A stretch of 64,000 nucleotides of DNA. Origin: Acuticoccus kalidii. GTDB taxonomy: Bacteria; Pseudomonadota; Alphaproteobacteria; Rhizobiales; Amorphaceae. The notes under the pieces are model-generated. The model was not told where the DNA came from and ran no database searches. It saw only the letters and a list, made by a program, of their open reading frames with translations. Numbering within the stretch: the first letter of the stretch is position 1; every line of letters starts with the position of its first letter. Positions 1 through 8,715 of the stretch are shown piece after piece. Both the position numbers and the translations under genes were made by a program. Where the stretch lies: assembly GCF_021556395.1 (NCBI RefSeq), contig NZ_JAKGCS010000036.1, forward strand, positions 496,001 to 560,000, given 5' to 3'.

Positions 1-152
1 TGCTTTATGAAGGTCACGTGTACCAGTTCGACGACGTTCAGGAGGCGGCCGCCATCTTCGGCGCGTTGCCCGTTCCGGCAGACACCGGCGGTGGACAGCA
101 GAAATCGTCCGACGACGAGGACGATGACGAGGTTCGCGAAGAGGTTTACTAA
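1..152 (+). CDS. kpsT: C-terminal end of a capsule polysaccharide ABC transporter ATPase (partial)
   Basis: Only the last 49 codons are visible, in the frame starting at base 3 and ending with TAA at 150-152. The short pattern LYEGHVYQFDDV followed by EAAAIFGAL resembles the end of KpsT/CtrD-type ATPases of ABC-2 polysaccharide exporters, where a beta strand and a helix close the nucleotide-binding domain. A very acidic tail rich in Asp and Glu follows. The next gene starts 6 bases after the stop and encodes a KpsE-like partner, which supports the call. The nucleotide-binding motifs lie outside the window, so the assignment rests on the tail and the context. Confidence 0.6.
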   Translation, partial: LYEGHVYQFDDVQEAAAIFGALPVPADTGGGQQKSSDDEDDDEVREEVY

Positions 153-158
153 CGCGCG

Positions 159-1493
159 ATGACCGAAAAGAATCTCGTTCCTGCCGACCCCGATGAGCGT
201 CGTGCCGCGGCACGGCGTGCGCGTATGGAGCGGCGCCAGCGCGCTCTCGCGGAGCGGAGCAGCAATCCGGTCGATCTCGCCGATGACGGCGAGACCCAAC
301 CGGAGGCGCGGCGTCAGCCGACATTGGTCAGCCCCGATTCCTTCGTGCTGCCGCCACGGGCGCAGATGGAGAAGGCGTCGTCGCGGTTCAGCCGCTTCCT
401 TTCACTGACCTTTTTCCTTTTCGTCCTGTTGCCGACGATCGTCGCGGGGCTCTTCTACGCGTTCTTCGCGAGCGATCAGTTCGCGACCTACAGCTCCTTC
501 GCCGTCCGCGGCAATTCCTCGTCGAGCTCGTCGATGGATCTCGGCGGGTTGTTCTCGATGGGGATGGGCGCGGCCGATTCAGAGACGTCGGACAGCTTCA
601 TCCTGCAGGAGTTTGTGCAATCGCGCGAAATGGTCGAGGCGCTGATCTCCGAGGCGAACTTCCTCGAAATTTACAGCCGTCCCTCGATCGACCCGTATTA
701 TCGGCTGGACCCGAGCGTCAGCATCGAGGACGTGGTCGACTATTGGCAGATGATGAGCGCGGTCGATTTCGACGTCGACACCGGGATCATCTCGCTCACC
801 ATCCGCGCCTTCCGGCCGGCCGATGCCGAGCAGATCACCAACAAGGTGATCGAAAAGTCCGAGGCCCTCGTCAACGATCTGTCGATGCGCGCCCGAAATG
901 ACAGCGTGAAGACGGCGCAGCGCGAGGTCTCCCTCGCCGAGGCGCGTTATGCGGAGGCCCGCAAGTCCGTCGCCGCCTATCGGGGCGAGGAGCAGGAAAT
1001 CGACCCGACGGCGACCGCGGTCGCGCAACAGTCGGTCGTCACCGAGCTTCAGGGCCAGGTCGCACAGCGCGAGATGGAGCTCAGCGCGCTCCTCACGACG
1101 ATGAGCGACAATTCCCCGCGCGTCGTCTATGTCCGCAACCAGCTCGACGCCCTCCACCGGCAGATCACCGCCGAGCGCGAGCGTCTCGCCACCGCCCAAG
1201 AGGGGCAGGATCAGCCCGTTCTGACCGAGCGACTGTCCCGCTATGAGGAGCTTCTCGCCGAGCGTGAGTTTGCCGAGAAGGCCTATATCTCGACCCTCGC
1301 GACCCTCGAAGGGGCGCGCGTGGAGGCGTTGAAGCAGCAGCGTTATCTGGCCGTCTTCGTCCGCGGGTCCGCGCCGGAATCGTCGCAATTCCCGGAAGGG
1401 ATCCGCTGGTCGCTGATCCTGTTCGGAACGCTCCTGCTGATCTGGGGCGTCGTCGCTCTGGTGTCCGCCGCGATCCGCGACCGCGTCGTCTGA
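159..1493 (+). CDS. kpsE: Capsule polysaccharide export inner-membrane protein, KpsE/CtrB-like
   Basis: A 444-residue membrane-periplasmic adaptor of the polysaccharide co-polymerase/KpsE type. It should link the ABC exporter in the inner membrane to the outer-membrane channel. The first ~75 residues are charged and cytoplasmic, a transmembrane helix spans about 81-103, and a second helix lies near 416-438. Between them is a periplasmic domain with a long Glu/Arg/Gln-rich helical stretch (about 240-385) typical of the coiled coil in this family. A Ser-rich segment at 118-124 is a local oddity. It lies 6 bases after the kpsT-like end and 333 bases before the outer-membrane partner. The family is clear. 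KpsE versus the related BexC/CtrB names is only a naming choice. Confidence 0.88.
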   Translation: MTEKNLVPADPDERRAAARRARMERRQRALAERSSNPVDLADDGETQPEARRQPTLVSPDSFVLPPRAQMEKASSRFSRFLSLTFFLFVLLPTIVAGLFYAFFASDQFATYSSFAVRGNSSSSSSMDLGGLFSMGMGAADSETSDSFILQEFVQSREMVEALISEANFLEIYSRPSIDPYYRLDPSVSIEDVVDYWQMMSAVDFDVDTGIISLTIRAFRPADAEQITNKVIEKSEALVNDLSMRARNDSVKTAQREVSLAEARYAEARKSVAAYRGEEQEIDPTATAVAQQSVVTELQGQVAQREMELSALLTTMSDNSPRVVYVRNQLDALHRQITAERERLATAQEGQDQPVLTERLSRYEELLAEREFAEKAYISTLATLEGARVEALKQQRYLAVFVRGSAPESSQFPEGIRWSLILFGTLLLIWGVVALVSAAIRDRVV

Positions 1494-1826
1494 CCCCCGC
1501 GCGGGCTCTGCCCACGCGAATATGCCGATCCGAGACAGGCGGGAGCGATCTCGCCTGTCTCTTGCGTTTGGGGGACGGCGCGCGACGGCCGGTTCGCCAT
1601 TTTGGGTCGTCGGCGTGTGCCTGCGATGTCCCGCGCGGCGCGGTGCAGCGCGCAAGAAATAAACGCGCCACGCAAATCTCTTAAAATTTAATTATCCGTG
1701 ATACGGCTTGTGGCGGATGTGCAACGGCTTCTGCCGCATTGACCTTTCCTGAACAATCCACGGTGCATTTCGCGAAAACTCGGTGTTATGCCGGATCGGT
1801 AGTGAGTTCGGGGTGAGGAACGCGGG
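1494..1826. other. 333-base gap between kpsE-like and kpsD-like genes
   Basis: No convincing gene is seen. The left part holds a strong hairpin (listed separately at 1532-1561). Bases about 1650-1710 are the most AT-rich in the area and probably carry the promoter of the downstream lipoprotein gene. A GAGGAA ribosome-binding sequence lies just upstream of the ATG at 1827. A short minus-strand open frame here has no recognisable features. Confidence 0.6.
1532..1561 (+). terminator. 13-bp hairpin with GCGA tetraloop downstream of kpsE-like gene
   Basis: Bases 1532-1544 pair with 1549-1561 (12 Watson-Crick pairs and one G-U) around the loop GCGA at 1545-1548, a GNRA tetraloop. The sequence after it (TTGCGTTTG) is only moderately T-rich. 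It is 39 bases past the kpsE-like stop. It may be an intrinsic terminator or an RNA-stabilising/attenuating hairpin between the two export genes. Confidence 0.6.
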
Positions 1827-2963
1827 ATGCTGAAAAAGGGGCTGGCAGCAGCAATTGCCTTGACCCTAGCCGGATGCGGAGGCGGCTTGCCTGCGGCCGG
1901 CCCGACCTCGAGCAGCATCGTTCAGGCCGAACGTGACGACCCGAAGCCGTCCTTCATCGTCGTCAAAATCAACGAGCACGTCACGAATGTCGTCGGCCAG
2001 TTCCGGCCGCCGAGCTTCTCGTCCTTCTTCAAAGTCTCCGACGTAAAGCCCGACATCGTACTCGAGGTCGGCGACAAGGTGACCGTCAACATCTTCGAGG
2101 CGGGCGGCGACGGTCTCTTCTCGTCGACGACCTCGAAGGCGACACAGATCCAGGCCCAGATCGACGCCACCGGCACGATCTTCGTGCCCTATGTCGGCGC
2201 CGTCCAAGCCGCGAACCGCTCCGTCGACAGCGTCCGTCGCTCGATCGAGAGCGCCCTCGAAGACAAGGCGATCCAGCCGCAGGTGCAGCTCCTCGTGGCG
2301 CAGAGCCTCGCGAACTCGGTGACCGTCCTCGGCGACGTCAAAAACCCCGGCATCGTCCCGGTCGAGATCGCCGGCCTTCGCATTCTCGACCTCATCGCCT
2401 CCGCCGGCGGCGCGGTCGGAACCACCTACCAAACGCGGGTGATCCTGCGGCGCGGCACCACCGTCGCGACGGCCGATCTCGAGGACCTGTTCGACAATCC
2501 GAAAGAGAATGTCGCGATCCTCCCCGGCGACACGATCCTCGTCAGCGACGATCCGAAGACGTTCACCGTGCTCGGCGCGACATCGCAGCGCTCGGAGTAC
2601 AAGTTCGATTCCCGCCGCGTCACGCTCGCCGAGGCGCTCGGCCGCGCCGGTGGCCTCAGCGACACGCTCGCCGACGCCAAGGGTGTCTTCCTCTTCCGCT
2701 TCGAGCCGGACGGCATCGCCAAGCAGCTCAACGAGCGGGCCGACACGGTGCCGAGCGGCACGATGGTCCCGGTCGTCTACCGGCTCGATCTCGCCGATCC
2801 GCAGAGCCTCTTCCTCGCCCAGCTCTTCGAGCTTCGCGACGAGGATATGATCTACGTGGCGACGCACCCCTCCGCCCAGCTCGGCAAGTTCCTGCAGATC
2901 GTCGGCCCGGCCGTCAGCACGGCGACCACGGTGGCGACGCTCCAGAACCGCTTCGGCAACTGA
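1827..2963 (+). CDS. kpsD: Polysaccharide export outer-membrane lipoprotein, Wza/KpsD-like
   Basis: A 378-residue lipoprotein expected to form the outer-membrane channel for capsule or exopolysaccharide. The N-terminus is a lipoprotein signal with lipobox LAGC, so Cys17 would be lipidated. A Poly_export domain follows (about 80-160, with GDKVTVNIFEAGG and a DATGTIFVPYVG strand). Two SLBB-type beta-grasp repeats then follow: VTVLGDVKNPG near 168-178 and FTVLGA near 247. ATG 1827 has GAGGAA upstream. It is separated from the kpsE-like gene by a hairpin-bearing gap, so it may have its own promoter. KpsD and Wza subfamilies cannot be told apart here with certainty. Confidence 0.9.
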   Translation: MLKKGLAAAIALTLAGCGGGLPAAGPTSSSIVQAERDDPKPSFIVVKINEHVTNVVGQFRPPSFSSFFKVSDVKPDIVLEVGDKVTVNIFEAGGDGLFSSTTSKATQIQAQIDATGTIFVPYVGAVQAANRSVDSVRRSIESALEDKAIQPQVQLLVAQSLANSVTVLGDVKNPGIVPVEIAGLRILDLIASAGGAVGTTYQTRVILRRGTTVATADLEDLFDNPKENVAILPGDTILVSDDPKTFTVLGATSQRSEYKFDSRRVTLAEALGRAGGLSDTLADAKGVFLFRFEPDGIAKQLNERADTVPSGTMVPVVYRLDLADPQSLFLAQLFELRDEDMIYVATHPSAQLGKFLQIVGPAVSTATTVATLQNRFGN

Positions 2964-3046
2964 CCCGCGCTCCGCTCGATCCCATCGGATCGGGCGGAGC
3001 CCTTTCACCGGGCCTCGTCCGCGTGGGGCGTCGTCCGGACAACGAA

Positions 3047-3078
3047 AAAAAAGCCCTCCCCGTCGGGAGGGCTTTTTT
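3047..3078. terminator. Bidirectional intrinsic terminator
   Basis: A 14-bp perfect inverted repeat (3047-3060 and 3065-3078) around the loop CGTC. The A-run on the left and T-run on the right give a U-tract in both directions. It sits between the convergent kpsD-like (+) and uracil-DNA glycosylase (-) genes and should end both transcripts. Confidence 0.93.
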
Positions 3079-3106
3079 CGTTGGCGGCTGAGCCGGAGGG
3101 GCGGTG

Positions 3107-3757
3107 TCAGCCTCCGGCGTCGGACCGATCGACGTGGCGGCGGATCTCGGAGATCACGGCCCCGAACATCTCGGCGTTGAGGACGCCGGTGTTCACGTTG
3201 TAGCGCGAGGGGTGATAGCTGTCGGCGATCGCGGGAGCGCCGTCGATCCGATGGATCCGGCCGTGTCCGAACGGGTGGGCCGAGAGGCGGGCGCCGAAGG
3301 TCCGCAGGACCGCGTCGTGCGCGATGCGGCCAAGCGCCAGAATGACGCGGATGCGCGGCATGGCCGCGACGGTCGCGGCGAGGAAGGGCGCGCAGGATTT
3401 GATCTCCGCCCCGGTCGGCTTGTTCTGCGGCGGCACGCAGCGCACGGCATTGGTAACCGCAGCGCCGTGGAGGACGAGCCCGTCGTCGATGCGTGCGTCG
3501 AACGCGTCGTTCGCGAGGCCGTGCGCGGCGAGGGTGTCGTAGAGGAGGGTGCCGGCATAGTCGCCCGTGAAGGGGCGGCCGGTCCGGTTCGCGCCCTGAA
3601 GGCCCGGCGCGAGGCCGACGATCAGAAGCCGCGCATCCAAGATGTCGCCATAGGTCGGGACCGGGGCATTGTGCCACTCGGGGTGCTTCGACCGCTGCTC
3701 GTCACGGAAGGCGACGAGGCGCGGGCAGCGGGGGCAATCACGATCGGGGTTCAGCAC
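3107..3757 (-). CDS. Type-5 (UDGb family) uracil-DNA glycosylase
   Basis: A 216-residue DNA repair enzyme that removes uracil and related deaminated bases. Four cysteines fit the Fe-S cluster of family 4/5 enzymes: Cys8 and Cys11 (CPRC), Cys107 (NAVRCVPP) and Cys122. Motif A (GLAPGLQGANRTG, about 48-60) lacks the polar catalytic residue of family 1, as known for UDGb. The second motif HPSRYN is at 182-187. The start is GTG at 3757, chosen because the CPRC pair sits close to the N-terminus as in relatives. No strong ribosome-binding site is visible. It is a stand-alone minus-strand gene ending at the bidirectional terminator. Confidence 0.92.
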   Translation of the reverse strand: MLNPDRDCPRCPRLVAFRDEQRSKHPEWHNAPVPTYGDILDARLLIVGLAPGLQGANRTGRPFTGDYAGTLLYDTLAAHGLANDAFDARIDDGLVLHGAAVTNAVRCVPPQNKPTGAEIKSCAPFLAATVAAMPRIRVILALGRIAHDAVLRTFGARLSAHPFGHGRIHRIDGAPAIADSYHPSRYNVNTGVLNAEMFGAVISEIRRHVDRSDAGG

Positions 3758-4019
3758 GATGAGGCGGATCTGGACCTGAAGGAATGGAGTGACGCCGCAG
3801 TGCGGGGCGTCACAGGGCGGCGACGTTCGTTTAGCGGCACGTGATCATGCCGCGGTCCGACCCGCGGGACAACACGGCGACCGGGAGGAGGGCGCACGCA
3901 CGGGTGCCCGCGACGGCGTCCCGAGCACACAGACGCGCGATGTCAGCCAGTCCGCCCTTCCCGAATAGGGGTTGCCTCTGCTGACGCGTTAAACCAACGC
4001 GCCGAGCAAAAGCGATCCC
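3758..4019. other. Gap with a short perfect inverted repeat
   Basis: No gene is seen between the UDG start and the NYN-protein stop. CGCGTT (3985-3990) and AACGCG (3996-4001) form a perfect 6-bp hairpin around AAACC, just downstream of the NYN gene on the minus strand. There is no T-run, so a terminator role is uncertain. Confidence 0.5.
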
Positions 4020-4613
4020 TTACACGTCGTTCGGCATCGTCCGTTCGGCGGTCGCCGGGGCGGCGCGCTCGCGCACGGGGCGTTCGGACGGATCGCGGCC
4101 GATGGCGCTCTGCAGGTCGGCGAGCTCGATGAAGTGATCGGCCTGGCGGCGAAGGTCGTCCGCGATCATGGGCGGCTGGGTCTGCAACGTGGAGACGACG
4201 CTGACTTTGCGGCCCTTGCGCTGAAGCGCCTCGACGAGGCGGCGGAAGTCGCCGTCGCCCGAGAAGATCACGACATGATCGACCTGCTCGGCGATTTCCA
4301 TGGCATCGATCACCAGCTCGATGTCCATGTTGCCCTTCACCTTGCGACGGCCGCTCTGGTCGTAGAATTCTTTGAGCGGTTTCGTTACAACGGAGTAGCC
4401 GTTATAATCCAGCCAATCGATCAGCGGGCGCAGCGTGGAAAATTCCTGATCTTCAGCAAGGGCGGTGTAATAATAGGCGCGAAGCAAATATCCCTTTTGG
4501 CCGAACACGGTCAGAAGGCGCTTATAATCAATATCAAAACCGAGAGACCGCGCGGCGCTGTAGAGATTTGCGCCGTCAATAAACAGAGCGATCTTCTCTC
4601 TGGGGTCGAACAT
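4020..4613 (-). CDS. NYN-domain protein, LabA/DUF88 family
   Basis: A 197-residue protein whose first ~165 residues form a NYN domain, a PIN-like fold associated with nuclease activity. The acidic positions expected for metal binding are visible: Asp13 in FIDGAN, Asp97 in GNMDIEL, and Asp120 and Asp122 in FSGDGDF. The C-terminal ~30 residues are polar and probably disordered. The family is widespread in Hyphomicrobiales, usually next to rpoZ, and its RNA substrate there is not established. It diverges from rpoZ across a 213-base gap. I infer a ribonuclease-like role from the conserved acidic residues. Confidence 0.9.
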   Translation of the reverse strand: MFDPREKIALFIDGANLYSAARSLGFDIDYKRLLTVFGQKGYLLRAYYYTALAEDQEFSTLRPLIDWLDYNGYSVVTKPLKEFYDQSGRRKVKGNMDIELVIDAMEIAEQVDHVVIFSGDGDFRRLVEALQRKGRKVSVVSTLQTQPPMIADDLRRQADHFIELADLQSAIGRDPSERPVRERAAPATAERTMPNDV

Positions 4614-4826
4614 ACTTCGTCTTTCTTTGGGTTAAACTCAGCCGGTTAAACCGCGATTGCCGTATCTCACAATTGCAACCGCTGACGCCCGAACATAGAT
4701 AGGTAACATAGGGCGGGTGAATGCACGATGTAGGCTCGTCAGCAAAACGACAAACACACTTGCGTTAGGAATGCCTGCTTGTTATCTGGCAGGCTTCCTG
4801 TCAACTGAAATCCGTTTGGAGGGGCC
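4614..4826. promoter_or_regulatory. Divergent promoter region between NYN gene and rpoZ
   Basis: This 213-base region must hold promoters for both genes. A small hairpin, GCCTGC (4773-4778) with GCAGGC (4789-4794), lies in the probable rpoZ leader. A GGAGGGG ribosome-binding sequence precedes the rpoZ ATG. I could not assign -35/-10 boxes convincingly. Confidence 0.5.
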
Positions 4827-5204
4827 ATGGCGCGCGTCACGGTCGAAGATTGCGTCGACAAGGTAGACAACCGCTTCGAGCTGGTGCTCCTCGCCAGTCA
4901 CCGGGCTCGGATGATTTCGAGCGGTTCGCCGATCCAGGTCGACCGGGACAATGACAAGAATCCTGTCGTTGCCCTGCGTGAAATTGCGGATCAGTCGATC
5001 CATCCCGAGGATCTGAAAGAAGATTTGATCCATTCGTTGCAGAAGCGCGTCGAGGTGGACGAGCCGGAAGCCGAGCCCACGGCGGTGACGACGCAGTCGT
5101 CCGGCGAAGATTCCATTGACGCGACGTTCGATTCGATGTCCGAAGAAGATCTGTTGCGCGCGATGGAGACGCTTGTCCCGCCGGAGCGCACCGAAGAAGT
5201 GTAA
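4827..5204 (+). CDS. rpoZ: DNA-directed RNA polymerase omega subunit
   Basis: A 125-residue omega subunit. It helps RNA polymerase assembly by clamping beta-prime and forms part of a ppGpp site in proteobacteria. The signature MARVTVEDC, then NRFELVLLASHRAR and the DNDKNPVVALREIA segment are all present in the first ~65 residues. The acidic C-terminal extension is typical of alphaproteobacteria. The ATG is preceded by GGAGGGG. The (p)ppGpp synthetase gene follows within 10 to 170 bases depending on the start used, the usual rpoZ-rsh order. Confidence 0.97.
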   Translation: MARVTVEDCVDKVDNRFELVLLASHRARMISSGSPIQVDRDNDKNPVVALREIADQSIHPEDLKEDLIHSLQKRVEVDEPEAEPTAVTTQSSGEDSIDATFDSMSEEDLLRAMETLVPPERTEEV

Positions 5205-5213
5205 CCACCAACG

Positions 5214-7496
5214 ATGGGGTCGGCGACCAGTATGTTGCGCTCATCGGCCGACCCTGTCGACCAAACGAACACCAAACGTCCGGCCCAATTCGGCGCGAAC
5301 TCGACGCCGAAGCCGAAGTCTGCCGCGGGCGCGGGGCCGCTCGATCTCGAGGTCCCGCCGAGCCGGCCCATGATGCGCCAATACGAGCTCGTCGAGCGCG
5401 TTGCGCAGTATAATCCGAACGTCGACGAGGCGCTGCTCAACCGCGCCTACGTGTATTCGATGAAGAAGCACGGCGACCAGAAGCGGGCGTCGGGGGATCC
5501 TTATTTCTCCCACCCGCTCGAAGTCGCCGGCATTCTGACGCGTATGCGGCTCGATGACGCAACGATCGCCACCGCGCTGCTGCACGACACGATCGAGGAC
5601 ACCGACGCCACCCGCGCGGAGATCGACCAACTCTTCGGCGAGGAGATCGGCAAGCTCGTCGAGGGGCTGACCAAGATCGGCCGCCTGCACCTCGTGTCGC
5701 AGGAGGACAAGCAGGGCGAGAATCTTCGCAAGCTCCTGCTGGCCGTGGCGGACGACGTGCGCGTCCTCCTCGTCAAGCTCGCGGATCGCCTGCACAATAT
5801 GCGCACCCTCTATTGGGTGCCGCCGGAGAAGCGCCAGCGCATCGCCGAAGAGACGATGGACGTCTACGCCCCGCTCGCGGGCAAGATGGGCATCCATTGG
5901 ATGCGCGAGGAGCTCGAGCATCTCGCCTTCACCGTCCTCTATCCGGACGATGCGGCGATGATCGAGCGCCGGCTCGCGGAGCGGCGGGCGGCCCTCGGCT
6001 CCTTGCTCGCCGACATCGAGGCCGACCTCGCGGAATATCTGCGCGCCAATAACGTTCAGGCGACCGTGTCGGGCCGCGAGAAGAAGCCCTATTCGATCTA
6101 CCTGAAGATGAAGCGGAAGCATATCAACTTTGATAATCTTTCCGACATCTACGGTTTTCGGATCATCGTTGCGACAATCCCGGATTGTTATTCTGCGCTC
6201 GGCGTGATCCACACGATGTGGCAATCGGTGCCGAACCGCTTCAAGGATTATATCTCGACGCCGAAACAGAACGACTACCGGTCGATCCACACGACGGTCG
6301 TCGGGCCGCGCAAGCAGCGCGTCGAGTTGCAGATCCGCACCGAGGAGATGCACCGCGTCGCCGAGTTCGGTATCGCCGCGCACGGCTTCTACAAAGACGG
6401 GGACGTGCGGACCCGCCACGAGCTCGCGCACGATTCGCGCGCCTATGCGTGGCTGCGTCACACGATCGAACTTCTGTCCGACGGGGGCAGCTCGGCCGAG
6501 TTCCTGGAGAACACCAAGCTCGAGCTTTTCCAGGACCGCGTGTTCTGCTTCACGCCGCGGGGTAAGCTGATCGCCTTGCCGCCGGGCGCCACGCCGATCG
6601 ATTTCGCCTATCAGGTGCACACCGACGTCGGAAACACCTGCACCGGTTGCAAGATCAACGGGCATCTGCGGCCGCTCGTCACGCCGCTGCAATCGGGCGA
6701 CGAGGTCGAGATCCTGTGCGAGGCCGGTGCGTCGCCGCCGTCGGCCTGGAACGCGCTCGCCGTCACCGGCAAGGCGCGCGCGGCGATCCGGCGCGCCAAC
6801 CGTGAGGCGGATCGGCGCAAGTTCGTCCGTCTCGGCAATCAGCTCATCGACAACGAGGTCTCCCGGCGCCATCTTCGCGAAGGGGTGGACCTCACGGTCG
6901 CGGCGGATCGGATGAATTATGCCGATGGCGAGGCGCTCGCTTACGCGGTCGGCAACGGCACGGTTCCGGCGGGCGACGTTCTCGGCGCGCTCGGGCATCC
7001 GGAGCCGGACGAGACGGCGATCCCGCCCGAGGCCTCACCGGTCTCGGTGCCGATCCGCGGGGCGGGCGGCGATTTGCCCGTGCATTTCGCGCCCAAACTC
7101 TACGCCATTCCGGGCGACAAGATCGTCGGCATTCTCGATCCGGGCCGTGGTGTGACCGTCTATCCGGCGAATGCGGGGGATGCGCTCAGCGCCTTCGCCG
7201 CCGAACCGCAGCGCTGGCTCGATCTGTCCTGGGATCTCAGCGGGGGTGACGAAACGCTGTTTCCCGTCCCGGTGAAGCTCGTTGTGGCGAACGAATGCGG
7301 CGCTCTTGCCGAGATCGCCGGGACCATCGCAGAGGAGGGGGGCAACATCGACGAGCTGACGATGACGCAGAAGACCCCTCAATTTCGCGAGATGAACCTC
7401 CATATCGAGGTGCGTGACCGCGCTCACCTCGCGCGCATTCTCGACAGGCTTCGCGGCCTGCCGATCATTGCCGAAGCGGGGCGGATTGCGAACTAG
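5214..7496 (+). CDS. rsh: Bifunctional (p)ppGpp synthetase/hydrolase (RelA/SpoT homologue)
   Basis: Long-form RSH enzyme that makes and degrades the stringent-response alarmone. As drawn it has 760 residues. An HD hydrolase domain carries His124-Asp125 (LLHDTIED). The synthetase domain has the RFKDYIS and DYRSIHT motifs, followed by a TGS domain starting near FCFTPRGK and a C-terminal ACT domain. An intact HD motif argues for a working hydrolase, so this is probably the only long RSH. The true start may be ATG 5370 or 5373, because relatives begin with MMRQYELVERV. The extra 52 residues from 5214 are low-complexity and lack an obvious ribosome-binding site. Confidence 0.95.
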   Translation: MGSATSMLRSSADPVDQTNTKRPAQFGANSTPKPKSAAGAGPLDLEVPPSRPMMRQYELVERVAQYNPNVDEALLNRAYVYSMKKHGDQKRASGDPYFSHPLEVAGILTRMRLDDATIATALLHDTIEDTDATRAEIDQLFGEEIGKLVEGLTKIGRLHLVSQEDKQGENLRKLLLAVADDVRVLLVKLADRLHNMRTLYWVPPEKRQRIAEETMDVYAPLAGKMGIHWMREELEHLAFTVLYPDDAAMIERRLAERRAALGSLLADIEADLAEYLRANNVQATVSGREKKPYSIYLKMKRKHINFDNLSDIYGFRIIVATIPDCYSALGVIHTMWQSVPNRFKDYISTPKQNDYRSIHTTVVGPRKQRVELQIRTEEMHRVAEFGIAAHGFYKDGDVRTRHELAHDSRAYAWLRHTIELLSDGGSSAEFLENTKLELFQDRVFCFTPRGKLIALPPGATPIDFAYQVHTDVGNTCTGCKINGHLRPLVTPLQSGDEVEILCEAGASPPSAWNALAVTGKARAAIRRANREADRRKFVRLGNQLIDNEVSRRHLREGVDLTVAADRMNYADGEALAYAVGNGTVPAGDVLGALGHPEPDETAIPPEASPVSVPIRGAGGDLPVHFAPKLYAIPGDKIVGILDPGRGVTVYPANAGDALSAFAAEPQRWLDLSWDLSGGDETLFPVPVKLVVANECGALAEIAGTIAEEGGNIDELTMTQKTPQFREMNLHIEVRDRAHLARILDRLRGLPIIAEAGRIAN

Positions 7497-7556
7497 GATC
7501 GTTCCTGCGTGTCACGCCGCCGGTGTGGTCGACGCTTCGTAGGGGATGAGGAGCAG

Positions 7557-8183
7557 ATGCTGTTTTCCCGTCGCGACCGTCCATCCGTTTCCCAACGGAT
7601 GCGTGTCGCATTGTGGCCGCGCCGTTCGTTCGGCCGCTCGTTCACGTATTATAAGCATCGCGTTCTCCGCCTGCAGGCCTCGCCCCATGCGATCGCCGCG
7701 GGTGTCGCGGCCGGCGTCTTCGCCTCCTTCACGCCCTTTATCGGCTTCCACTTCCTCCTCTCCTTCGCGCTCGCATGGGTGATCGGGGGATCGATGATCG
7801 CCGCCGCCTTCGGCACCGCGGTCGGTAACCCCTTGACCTTTCCGCTGATCTGGCTTTCCTCCTTCCAGCTCGGCGAGCTTCTGATCGGCGGCAGCGGGGA
7901 CACGCCGTCGCCGCTTCAGTTCGAGATGTCGTTCGAGCTCCTGTGGAACTCGTTCTCGACGCTGTGGCCGACGCTGAAATTGATGCTCGTCGGCGGTTGC
8001 GTGATCGGCCTCGTGATGGGCTCGACCTTTTATGTGGTGGTGCGATCGGCGGTCCTGATGTCGCGATCGCTGCGCAGCGCGCGGTTGCAGGCCGCGATGG
8101 AGAATATCCAGAACGCGCGGATGGAGGCGGCGCTGCGTGCCGCCGAGACCGAGGCCGCGCCGCCCGCCCAGTCAAAGGATTGA
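7557..8183 (+). CDS. DUF2062 domain membrane protein
   Basis: A 208-residue integral membrane protein of the DUF2062 family, whose function is not established. After a basic N-terminus (residues 1-40), a hydrophobic, Gly/Ala-rich region spans about 43-115. The family-typical FTPFIGFHFLLSF lies in it, followed by GTAVGNPLTFP. A last membrane helix lies near 142-168, and the tail is an Ala/Glu-rich helix. I chose ATG 7557 because AGGAG lies just before it and relatives start MLF. An upstream in-frame start at 7509 is possible. It sits between rsh and acpS, as in other Hyphomicrobiales. Confidence 0.9.
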   Translation: MLFSRRDRPSVSQRMRVALWPRRSFGRSFTYYKHRVLRLQASPHAIAAGVAAGVFASFTPFIGFHFLLSFALAWVIGGSMIAAAFGTAVGNPLTFPLIWLSSFQLGELLIGGSGDTPSPLQFEMSFELLWNSFSTLWPTLKLMLVGGCVIGLVMGSTFYVVVRSAVLMSRSLRSARLQAAMENIQNARMEAALRAAETEAAPPAQSKD

Positions 8184-8193
8184 TGACCTCACC

Positions 8194-8610
8194 ATGATCG
8201 TCGGCATCGGCAGCGACCTCATCGACATTCGCCGCATCGAACGCACATTGGAGCGGTTCGGTGAGCGTTTCACGATGCGTGTCTTCACCGAGGTGGAGCG
8301 GACGAAATCGGACCGGCGGGCGATGCGCGCCGCCTCCTACGCCAAGCGGTTCGCCGCGAAGGAGGCGTGCTCGAAGGCGCTCGGCTCCGGCATCCGCATG
8401 GGTGTCGCCTGGCGGGAGATGGGCGTCGTCAATCTGCGCAGCGGCCAGCCGACGATGCATTTGGCGGGCGGCGCGCGCACGCGGCTCGAAGCGCTGATCC
8501 CGCCGGGTCACGTGCCGTCGATCCATTTGACGATGACGGACGATCATCCGATCGCGCAAGCCTTTGTCGTGATCGAGGCGTTGCCGCAAGAAGTCGACAG
8601 AGAGCTGTAG
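8194..8610 (+). CDS. acpS: Holo-[acyl-carrier-protein] synthase
   Basis: A 138-residue phosphopantetheinyl transferase that moves 4'-phosphopantetheine from CoA to a serine of acyl carrier protein, activating it for fatty acid synthesis. The Mg2+-binding residues are visible as Asp8 (GIGSDLID) and Glu57 (KRFAAKEA). ATG 8194 is chosen over longer frames because the family starts directly with MIVGIGSDL. It follows DUF2062 by 10 bases and precedes lepB, a conserved order in alphaproteobacteria. Confidence 0.97.
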   Translation: MIVGIGSDLIDIRRIERTLERFGERFTMRVFTEVERTKSDRRAMRAASYAKRFAAKEACSKALGSGIRMGVAWREMGVVNLRSGQPTMHLAGGARTRLEALIPPGHVPSIHLTMTDDHPIAQAFVVIEALPQEVDREL

Positions 8611-8715
8611 GCAGCGTTCGTTGCGCAGTAACGGTTCAGGGTCTATGCAAGCGTGTCCGCGCCGAGCGGTCCGCGGCCGGCGCGTGTTGTGTTTCGCGCC
8701 ATCAAAGGGGTGACG

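Noticed and set aside
3104..3844. A 246-codon plus-strand open frame opposite the uracil-DNA glycosylase
   Set aside because: Antisense shadow; the minus-strand protein has the full family motifs and cysteines.
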